Source: DASXRU01 sp039933315
GTDB taxonomy: Bacteria; Acidobacteriota; Blastocatellia; Pyrinomonadales; Pyrinomonadaceae
Assembly (NCBI GenBank): GCA_039933315.1
Contig: JBDTOI010000083.1
Span: 1-17,695, forward strand
Length of the DNA: 17,695 nucleotides
Direction: 5' to 3'
This document shows, piece after piece, positions 7,134 to 12,786 of this stretch. Below the pieces are notes generated by a model. The model saw nothing but the letters and a program-made list of their open reading frames with translations, was not told where the DNA came from and did not search any database. The stretch's first letter is position 1. Each line of letters begins with the position of its first letter. The translations under genes were made by a program, and so were the position numbers.

Positions 7134-7802
7134 CTAGCTGGCTACGTCGGAGACGCTGGAGATGTCGGTGGAAACGGAACTGCTATCAGTACTGATCGAT
7201 GACATGCCTGAGCCGGCGGCTGCTGCACTGGCGTCTTCGCGAGCGCGATAGTCACGCTTCCGTCCCTTTTCCAGGGCGGCGCTGGGTTGAATCATCTTGC
7301 AACTGCCTTCAAAGATTGCTCCCTGCTCGATCATTAGGGATGGCGTCTGAACGTTGCCGTTAACCTTGGCGGCGCGTCCCAACTCCAGGCGCTGTGTAGC
7401 GATAATGTCGCCGTTTACTGTTCCATGAATGGTGGCGATGGCAACTTCGATGTTCGCGTCAACCTGTCCGTGATTGCCAACAATCAGGGTTCCCGTCTCG
7501 GAATTGACGCGGCCCGACAGCTGGCCGTCAACTCGCAGCATGGCCTTGAAGTTTGCTTCGCCGGTCATCACTGTGCCACTGCCGACAAACCCGCTCAGCG
7601 TGCCGTCTTTGATTTCGCGCGCTAACGATTCACTTTCCGTCTGGGCCTTGACGGTGGCGCCGCCGGTCTCGGTCACAGGTCGCGTTTGCGTGTCGCCACT
7701 TTGATAGGAGGCGTAATTCTGCGGCGTGTTGTAAGTTTTTCCCTCTTGAGTGGTTGGACTCTCATTCTCTTCTTCTTTAGGGTTCTTTCCCATTCTAAGC
7801 AT
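7134..7802 (-). CDS. Bactofilin (polymer-forming cytoskeletal protein), paralogue 1
   Basis: The 222-residue protein has a central bactofilin (PF04519) beta-helix domain at about residues 65-173, rich in V-x-G-x-x-x-G-x-V and N-G-D/N-G-N turns (LRVDGQLSGRV, TLIVGNHGQVDANIEV, HGTVNGDIIA, KVNGNVQTPSLMIEQGAIFEG). The flanks are disordered: a polar N-terminal arm of about 60 residues and a Ser/Ala-rich C-terminal tail. Bactofilins self-assemble without nucleotide into filaments that localise cell-wall enzymes. The ATG at 7802 follows GGAGG at 6 nt. This is the last gene of the M23/bactofilin cluster and is followed by a terminator. A 210-nt gap with palindromes separates it from paralogue 2, so it may also have its own promoter or processing site. 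Confidence 0.93.
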   Translation of the reverse strand: MLRMGKNPKEEENESPTTQEGKTYNTPQNYASYQSGDTQTRPVTETGGATVKAQTESESLAREIKDGTLSGFVGSGTVMTGEANFKAMLRVDGQLSGRVNSETGTLIVGNHGQVDANIEVAIATIHGTVNGDIIATQRLELGRAAKVNGNVQTPSLMIEQGAIFEGSCKMIQPSAALEKGRKRDYRAREDASAAAAGSGMSSISTDSSSVSTDISSVSDVAS

Positions 7803-7914
7803 AGTAAACCTCCATCATTGAGAAGTCGCGAGACGTTGAGTCACAAATGCCTGAGGCTTTTCTGAATAAACACACGCGAGCAGTTGACGAAAATTGGCTG
7901 ACGGCCAGTCGCGG

Positions 7915-7951
7915 TATCCGGGGATAGGGTCCCGGACCTCGAGCGAGGGAC
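7915..7951. other. Adjacent palindromes in the leader of bactofilin 1
   Basis: TATCC-GG-GGATA (7915-7926) is followed by GGTCC-C-GGACC (7928-7938). A competing larger pairing, GTCCC...GGGAC (7929-7933 with 7947-7951), overlaps the second palindrome. They lie in the 210-nt space between bactofilins 2 and 1. They could be an operator, an RNA processing site or an attenuator; the function is unknown. Confidence 0.4.
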
Positions 7952-8012
7952 AAATAATAAACAAACGGTGAGAGGCTGTCCAGCGTTGCAATGAAAATAG
8001 CATCTTCGCCGG

Positions 8013-8663
8013 TTAGGGTCGCTGCAGCTGTGCCTTTTGCGGTTTCCTGCCCTTCGGCTTAAGCCGGCCGCGGAGATCCTTAGCATTCGACGAGCCATTT
8101 GACGCCGTACGAGATGCAGTGAGCCGGCGGTGGCCATTTCCATTCAAGGCGGCTCCCCGCAGATAACACTTGCCTTCAAACAAGGCGCCGGGCTGGACTG
8201 TTAGCGCGGGCGTGTGTAAATCACCGATGACGCGCGCACTACTGCCCAGTTCGATTCGCTCCCGGGCCTTTATATTGCCGACTACGGTTCCGTTAATGCG
8301 GGCCACGCCGACGATGATATCGGTATTTATCTCGCCACTCTCATCCAGCACCAACGTGCCATGATCAGAGCGGAGCCTTCCGGAGAAGTAGCCGTCTACA
8401 TGTAGCGTCCCCTCAAAAAGAAGCTCGCAATCCGTCAGCAGCTCCAGCGGTGTGGAAGTTGTGGCAGGGTCCTCCGCGCGCGGTTCCGTTTCTGCCGGAG
8501 AAGGCCCTTCGGAGTAAAAAACGTCAACCTCTGGTTTCACGCTGTCGAGCCAGAGTTCAAAGGTGTCGGTAATGTCGGAAGGCACTCCCGGCTCCGCGGA
8601 CGGCGAAGCCTGGGCCTTAGTGACTTCGTAATACACGCTCGTATCTCTTTTGATCTCGTACAT
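8013..8663 (-). CDS. Bactofilin (polymer-forming cytoskeletal protein), paralogue 2
   Basis: The 216-residue protein has a bactofilin beta-helix at about residues 72-170 (LLFEGTLHVDGYFSGRLRSDHGTL, INTDIIVGVARINGTVVGNI, ARVIGDLHTPALTVQPGALFEGKCYLRG). The N-terminal arm is acidic and Pro-rich (about 17-72). The C-terminal tail is basic (LRGRLKPKGRKPQK), which could bind membrane, nucleic acid or peptidoglycan. Opposite charge in arm and tail distinguishes it from its neighbours and suggests hetero-assembly, an inference. The ATG at 8663 has only a weak AGAG ribosome binding site. It lies 24 nt after the tandem stop codons (TAG TAA) of paralogue 3, so it is cotranscribed with it. Confidence 0.92.
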   Translation of the reverse strand: MYEIKRDTSVYYEVTKAQASPSAEPGVPSDITDTFELWLDSVKPEVDVFYSEGPSPAETEPRAEDPATTSTPLELLTDCELLFEGTLHVDGYFSGRLRSDHGTLVLDESGEINTDIIVGVARINGTVVGNIKARERIELGSSARVIGDLHTPALTVQPGALFEGKCYLRGAALNGNGHRRLTASRTASNGSSNAKDLRGRLKPKGRKPQKAQLQRP

Positions 8664-8687
8664 GGGGGAACTCTCTTTGTCTCGTTA

Positions 8688-9341
8688 CTATTTCGACGGC
8701 TCTGTGTTTTGCAGCATTCGACAAACACCTTCAAAAACTGCGCCTGGTTGAATGGCAAGCGACTGCGTCCAGATGTTTCCGTTGATTCGTGCTTCCGGTC
8801 CCACCTCAACGCGCTGGTGAGCGATAATGTCACCGTTAACGATACCGCCAATCACGGCCACGGCAACTTCCACATTGGCATCAACTCGGGCCGTTGAATC
8901 AACAATGAGAGTGCCCTTCTGCGAGCAGACTGTTCCGGCGATAAATCCGTTCACTCGCAACATCTCGTTGAAGGTCAGTTCACCATCAAGTTCAGGACTG
9001 TCGAACACGCCGTTACTGATTCTCTGCTTGATAGTATGCGTGCCGCCGTTGGTACCGAGGTGGCCAAGTAGCAGGCCGTTAACTGGCATGTTTCCGGTGA
9101 AAGCCGCTTCGCCGATGATGACCGGGACTTTGGAGTGAAACGTCGCCAGAACCTTTGCTTTGTTCCTGTCAGGGTCTGTGTGTGAGGCTCTAACAAGTTC
9201 GGGACCACGCGTCTGCCGCCCGGAGACTTCTGAAGTCCGGGCGCGTGTTGGTTGCGTAAAGGGGAGAGGGGAAACTTCCGCGTTTTTATCACCCGAACTG
9301 CCCGTCATTTCCTCGCGTAGAGATGGGTTTGCCTGGAGCAT
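8688..9341 (-). CDS. Bactofilin paralogue 3 with an extra N-terminal beta-repeat region
   Basis: The 217-residue protein has a standard bactofilin beta-helix at about residues 115-212 (LTFNEMLRVNGFIAGTV, GTLIVDSTARVDANVEVAVAVIGGIVNGDII, ARINGNIWTQSLAIQPGAVFEGVCRML). In front of it, residues 66-106 (FHSKVPVIIGEAAFTGNMPVNGLLLGHLGTNGG) look like a partial second copy of the first bactofilin rungs, with the same F-x-G-x-x-x-V-N-G-x-x-x-G pattern. Residues 1-60 are polar and probably disordered. The ATG at 9341 follows GGAG at 8 nt. It is the first bactofilin downstream of the M23 gene, separated by 334 nt, and leads the pair with paralogue 2. Confidence 0.92.
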   Translation of the reverse strand: MLQANPSLREEMTGSSGDKNAEVSPLPFTQPTRARTSEVSGRQTRGPELVRASHTDPDRNKAKVLATFHSKVPVIIGEAAFTGNMPVNGLLLGHLGTNGGTHTIKQRISNGVFDSPELDGELTFNEMLRVNGFIAGTVCSQKGTLIVDSTARVDANVEVAVAVIGGIVNGDIIAHQRVEVGPEARINGNIWTQSLAIQPGAVFEGVCRMLQNTEPSK

Positions 9342-9675
9342 CGTCTGTTCTCCGTTGAGACTTATAGCCGCTTCGCGAAGATCGAGCGGCCAATTTTTGG
9401 ATTGGAAAACTCAGACTGACTACGGGATCAGACGAGTTGAAGAGCAAGTAACCACCTTGAGGCGGCGCACGGTATCACAGGCCGAGGCGGGCCACAAGCA
9501 TTTTTTGTGGATTTTCGCGTGTCAGGTTTACGGCATCCGGCGAGGGCGAGACGGGCACCAACGGAGTCCTGTTCTTCCGATGTTTGTGGGTTTTAAGTCG
9601 AGGCTTCACGCAAAGGCGCCAAGAAAGGAAACGCAGAAGGCGCAAAGCTGTTAGCCGAGGCGATGCGTGAGAGAT
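9342..9675. other. Intergenic region between the M23 and bactofilin genes, with promoter-proximal palindrome and degenerate repeats
   Basis: No gene is seen in these 334 nt. Upstream of bactofilin 3 there is an inverted repeat GCCGCT...AGCGGC (9367-9372 with 9385-9390) that contains CTTCGCGAAG. Directly downstream of it on the minus strand is TATAAG, a possible -10, but no -35 at normal spacing was found. A small inverted repeat CCACAA...TTGTGG lies at 9492-9510. At 9605-9647 there is a degenerate run of the CGCAAAGGCGC type, a kind of short intergenic repeat seen in many environmental bacteria. Confidence 0.5.
9605..9647. repeat. Degenerate short tandem repeat (CGCAAAGGCGC type)
   Basis: The stretch reads as imperfect purine-rich units (CACGCAAAGGCGCC, AAGAAAGGAA, ACGCAGAAGGCGCAAAG). 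It lies about 30 nt past the stop of the M23 gene. No coding function is seen. Confidence 0.5.
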
Positions 9676-10350
9676 TCAACGGTTCTTTTTGCCAGACCCT
9701 GATTGAGGTTTACGGTCGTCCCTTTTTTTTTCGGGGTGAAAACGATCGGCCAGCAATGGCAGCGGGTTCATTGCCCCGCCAGATCCGTAAACGCCAAAGT
9801 GGAGATGTGGCGGAGTGCCGGCGGCATTGCCGGTAGTGCCAACGTAACCCAGCATGGATTGCCGGGTAACATAATCGCCCACGGCGATCTGGGGCGCGTA
9901 GGAATCAAGATGCGCGTAGTAATAGGTACGTCCGCCAGCTCCAATTACTGAAACCGTTTGGCCGCCCAGATTATTCTCACCAATTTTCAGAATGTAGCCC
10001 TCGGTGCCGGAAAGGACCGGAGTGCCTCGCGGCGCAAAAATGTCTTGCCCTTCATGCTGCCGGTCCCCTCGCGGCGCATGCCAGGTGTTGGCAATCTGCT
10101 TTCGCGAGACGTCGCCCAGCGGCATGGAGATCTGCCGGTCAGGTTCCTGGGTATAGAGCTGGGCAACATGTACGTACAGGACAAATTTGTCCGCCACCCT
10201 TGAGGCCAGCAGGACTGATACGCTACTCAAAACCAGTGCAGCCAGGACAATTGGAAACAGCGCTATCAGGGACTTTTTCAACACGAACTTACGATGTGAC
10301 AGTATGGATAGTCGTTGCGGGGTTCGCGAAGTTTGATCAGCAGGCGTCAT
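9676..10350 (-). CDS. Membrane-anchored M23 (LytM-type) peptidoglycan endopeptidase
   Basis: The 224-residue protein has one N-terminal transmembrane segment (about 27-50, LIALFPIVLAALVLSSVSVLLA) and an M23/peptidase-LytM domain at about 95-200. The zinc-site residues are complete: H99-x-x-x-D103 (QHEGQD), H147 (YYYAHLDS) and H182-L-H184 (PPHLHFGVY). An active metallo-endopeptidase that cuts peptidoglycan cross-links in the periplasm is therefore expected. It is short and has no coiled-coil regulator region, and its Lys/Arg-rich tail ends the protein. Pairing of M23 enzymes with bactofilins is established (for example Csd1 with CcmA in Helicobacter pylori), and three bactofilin genes follow on the same strand. 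The ATG at 10350 has no clear Shine-Dalgarno sequence. Confidence 0.93.
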   Translation of the reverse strand: MTPADQTSRTPQRLSILSHRKFVLKKSLIALFPIVLAALVLSSVSVLLASRVADKFVLYVHVAQLYTQEPDRQISMPLGDVSRKQIANTWHAPRGDRQHEGQDIFAPRGTPVLSGTEGYILKIGENNLGGQTVSVIGAGGRTYYYAHLDSYAPQIAVGDYVTRQSMLGYVGTTGNAAGTPPHLHFGVYGSGGAMNPLPLLADRFHPEKKRDDRKPQSGSGKKNR

Positions 10351-10494
10351 TCATACTTGAAAACGAGATTTGGCATGCCGTGGTTCCCTGATTTTGATTG
10401 AACAGACATCTACAGAACACTGAGCATACAGAAGGCTCGGGAGCGACTATCGTCACAATTGTTCTATTTATGGAAGCGAACAGGTAACGTAATG

Positions 10495-10515
10495 AAAAAC
10501 AGGGCTAACAAGCCC
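10495..10515 (-). terminator. Rho-independent terminator of dcd
   Basis: On the minus strand GGGCT-TGTT-AGCCC (10502-10515) is followed by TGTTTTTCATT. The stem is only 5 bp but GC-rich, and it lies just after the dcd stop codon. Confidence 0.65.
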
Positions 10516-10526
10516 AGGGACTTCCT

Positions 10527-10549
10527 TTCACGCGGATTACAAGCGTGAA
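10527..10549 (-). other. Hairpin spanning the dcd stop codon
   Basis: TTCACGC (10527-10533) and GCGTGAA (10543-10549) form a perfect 7-bp stem. The TAA of dcd (10537-10539) sits in the 9-nt loop. It stands right before the terminator hairpin and could stabilise the mRNA 3' end or slow termination. The function is inferred. Confidence 0.45.
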
Positions 10550-11127
10550 TAGGTAAGTCCGGTCTGTCCCTGATACTTCCCGCCTCGGTCTTCGTACGAC
10601 ACGTCGCACGCTTCATCCGATTCGAGAAACACGACCTGGCCGATGCCTTCGTTGACGTAGATGCGCAAAGGTAAGTCCGCGAGGTTTGCGAGTTCGACGA
10701 CCAGACGCCCGGTCCATCCTGCTTCGAGTGGTGTGGTATTAACGAGCAAACCAGCGCGCGCGTAAGTGGACTTGCCCATGGCGATGCCGGTGACGTTGCG
10801 GGGCATGCGGAACGTTTCCACGGTCACACCTAAGGCGTAGGAGTGTGGGGGTAGCAGATAATACTTTGAACCGTCTTCCGTAGTGTGCAATGGCGGCTCT
10901 ACCAGAGATGAATCATCAAAGTTCTTCGGATCTATTTCGCGTCCATGAATTGGAGAGAAGACGCGAAAGCCGTCGTCAGCCAGACGCATGTCGTAGCCGT
11001 AGCTCGACGCGCCGGCGGAAATAATGCGCCGGCCATCGACTTCACGGACCAGCTTTGCTTCGAATGGCTGGATAAGTTGCGCTTCTTCTGCTGTGCGCCG
11101 AATCCACTTATCTGATTTAACTGTCAT
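10537..11127 (-). CDS. dcd: dCTP deaminase
   Basis: The 196-residue cytoplasmic enzyme deaminates dCTP to dUTP, feeding dTMP synthesis. It has the trimeric dUTPase-like fold. Visible family motifs are SSYGYDMRL (about 41-49), YYLLPPHSYALGVTVE, the AMGKSTYARAGLLVNTTPLEAGWTG block with the catalytic Ser/Arg region, and VVELAN holding the catalytic Glu that follows GW-x-G. The C-terminal GKYQGQTGLTYSRL closes the active site. The length matches the family. It lacks clear signs of the bifunctional dCTP deaminase/dUTPase, though this was not tested. The ATG at 11127 has AGGA at 7 nt. The gene has its own putative promoter and terminator and appears monocistronic. Confidence 0.95.
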   Translation of the reverse strand: MTVKSDKWIRRTAEEAQLIQPFEAKLVREVDGRRIISAGASSYGYDMRLADDGFRVFSPIHGREIDPKNFDDSSLVEPPLHTTEDGSKYYLLPPHSYALGVTVETFRMPRNVTGIAMGKSTYARAGLLVNTTPLEAGWTGRLVVELANLADLPLRIYVNEGIGQVVFLESDEACDVSYEDRGGKYQGQTGLTYSRL

Positions 11128-11189
11128 TTGAGATTCCTGTAGTGAGAAGTTTTGATAGAGCCTGGCTTGCCGAATTCTGCGAGCGCGAC

Positions 11190-11218
11190 AGCATAAGCCA
11201 GAAGTAGGAAGGCGACAA
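11190..11218 (-). promoter_or_regulatory. Putative sigma-70-type promoter of dcd
   Basis: On the minus strand TTGTCG (11213-11218), a 17-nt spacer and TATGCT (11190-11195) give a -35/-10 pair about 65 nt before the dcd start. Each box matches the consensus at four of six positions. The spacing is ideal, but the prediction is only suggestive. Confidence 0.4.
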
Positions 11219-11306
11219 GCCGCTAAGTAGAAGCCTTCTTTATTTCACCAGTTAGCACCTTGCGGCGAAAACACGCTGCGATCGATGAGAGGAGGGTCGT
11301 GAAGGC

Positions 11307-12230
11307 TCAAGGCGCGACACTCATTTGCTTAATGCTGATTGTTCCGTCTCCCACGGTAAAGCTTAGAGTTGCGCCGCCTGACCCGGTGCTCGCCTTTAGT
11401 GAGCGAGCGGTGCTGCCGGCTCGTTCTCGCGGCAAGAGGGCAGGATAGTCATTCGCAATCGTTCCCGTGCGAAGAATGTCAGCATTGATATCAGCGTTGA
11501 ACCCGGCCGGCAAACCAACCTTCAGGTCTCCCAGGGCGAGCCGCGCTTCTACACCCGCGCCGCGCCAACTACGCGTGGGAACGTCGAGCTTGATTGAGCC
11601 TCGGCCAACCGTGACCATCACCGAGCCTCCAGTAAGCGTCAGAGTCGCATCGCTTTCCAGCGCCGTAACGCGCATGGCACCCTCAACTCCCGCAAGTCGT
11701 AGCGCGCCATTGCCAGTGTTTATCTCCAGGTCTGTAGCTACAGGAACCTTTATGCGGTAATCAATTTTCCAAGGCATTCCTAAGAGAGTTTTGGGAAAGC
11801 GTTTGGCAACGCGCCGCATGAAAACCTTGTCATGCGTGCCGGTGGTCACGATGCGCAAATGATCGGCGTCTTCGTCCAGTACAAAATTATCCACCGCGGC
11901 CAATAGAGTGAGGTCCTGTTCCGTACTGGCCTGCCATTCAATATCAGCTGTAATCTCCACTTCATTTCGTTGCCAGCCCTCGATTGCGATTGAGCCCTGC
12001 GGTGGTCCCACAATTGTGATGGTACCCCCGTAAGCGAACCGTCGCGTTTCGTACCTTGTTGTGGTCCGTTTTAGAACCGGCGGTGAAGGTGAAATCTTAG
12101 GGGACTGTGCAGCGATTTCGCGCACCCCTGGCGCCGCAGCGAAGATGAACACGCAAATTACCAGGAAATAGAATTTACGGTTGTTGCGAAGAGGATACTT
12201 GGTAATCCCAGTGCGTGTTTTTCTAACCAT
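11307..12230 (-). CDS. Exported DUF4097-type beta-strand repeat protein
   Basis: The 307-residue protein has a signal peptide (KFYFLVICVFIFAAAPGVREIAAQ, about 19-42). The mature part is almost all short beta strands alternating with Gly/Asn turns: GTITIVGPPQGSIAIEGWQRNEVEI, LEINTGNGALRLAGVEGAMRVTALESDATLTLTGG, GRGSIKLDV, GDGTISIKQ. This is the pattern of DUF4097 'putative adhesin' proteins, whose repeats form a right-handed beta structure. The biochemical role is unknown; in other bacteria such genes often sit near envelope-stress or anti-sigma genes, which is not seen here. The ATG at 12230 has a weak ribosome binding site. The gene is divergent from the SET gene, with 83 nt between starts, and dcd follows on the same strand after 179 nt. 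Confidence 0.8.
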   Translation of the reverse strand: MVRKTRTGITKYPLRNNRKFYFLVICVFIFAAAPGVREIAAQSPKISPSPPVLKRTTTRYETRRFAYGGTITIVGPPQGSIAIEGWQRNEVEITADIEWQASTEQDLTLLAAVDNFVLDEDADHLRIVTTGTHDKVFMRRVAKRFPKTLLGMPWKIDYRIKVPVATDLEINTGNGALRLAGVEGAMRVTALESDATLTLTGGSVMVTVGRGSIKLDVPTRSWRGAGVEARLALGDLKVGLPAGFNADINADILRTGTIANDYPALLPRERAGSTARSLKASTGSGGATLSFTVGDGTISIKQMSVAP

Positions 12231-12313
12231 GATTCAGAGTATCGCATAGCTAAGCGACAAGATCATCGTGGTAGGATTGATCTGGAAGATGGCAGCTACT
12301 CCAGCTTAACACT

Positions 12314-12733
12314 ATGAGATTGAAGTTAGCTCCAGGACTCGCCATTCAAACCTCTGCTATCAATGGCAGAGGCTGCTTTGCCACAGTTCGCTTTCCTCAA
12401 CGAAGTAAGATTGCTGAGTACACTGGCGAGCTGATTCCTGATGTCGAGGCCACCCGCCGGGGTGAAAAACGCCGGGTGCTGCGCATCTGCGCTATTGATT
12501 ATGATTGGAGTCTGGATGGTAGTCGCGGAGGTAATGGCACGCACTACATCAATCATTCATGCGAGCCTAATGCTTACATGAAAACGCTCTACGGCCATGT
12601 GCTGTTCTTCGCTCTGCGCGACATTGAACCTGCCGAAGAGATTACCGTCGATTACCAGACGACACTTCACTCGGATACGAAGCGTTGCTATTGCGGAGCC
12701 ATGAATTGCAGGGGAACGATAAACAAGGTTTAG
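12314..12733 (+). CDS. Stand-alone SET-domain protein-lysine methyltransferase
   Basis: This is a compact 139-residue SET protein using S-adenosylmethionine. Visible motifs are NGRGCFA (17-23, first SAM-binding strand), Y-x-G-E-L-I (36-41), the NHSCEPN pseudoknot (80-86) and EEITVDY (108-114). A post-SET zinc cluster follows (C125-Y-C127...N-C132-RG), with C83 of the NHSC motif as probable fourth ligand. All core motifs are intact, so it should be active. The target is unknown; candidates are a ribosomal or nucleoid protein lysine. Related small SET proteins are scattered in bacteria and resemble eukaryotic H3K4/H4K20 enzymes. The ATG at 12314 has no strong Shine-Dalgarno sequence. The gene converges on the histidine kinase gene, with 53 nt between them and no clear terminator. 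Confidence 0.9.
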   Translation: MRLKLAPGLAIQTSAINGRGCFATVRFPQRSKIAEYTGELIPDVEATRRGEKRRVLRICAIDYDWSLDGSRGGNGTHYINHSCEPNAYMKTLYGHVLFFALRDIEPAEEITVDYQTTLHSDTKRCYCGAMNCRGTINKV

Positions 12734-12786
12734 GCCAAAAGATAGGGGAAAGGCCAGGAGGCTTCTTCAGTCTGGAGCAGCTGGTT

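Noticed and set aside
9160..9654. Plus-strand frame of 164 codons over bactofilin 3 and the following intergenic region
   Set aside because: Half is antisense to bactofilin 3 and the rest runs through the degenerate CGCAAAGG repeat. No domain or ribosome binding site.
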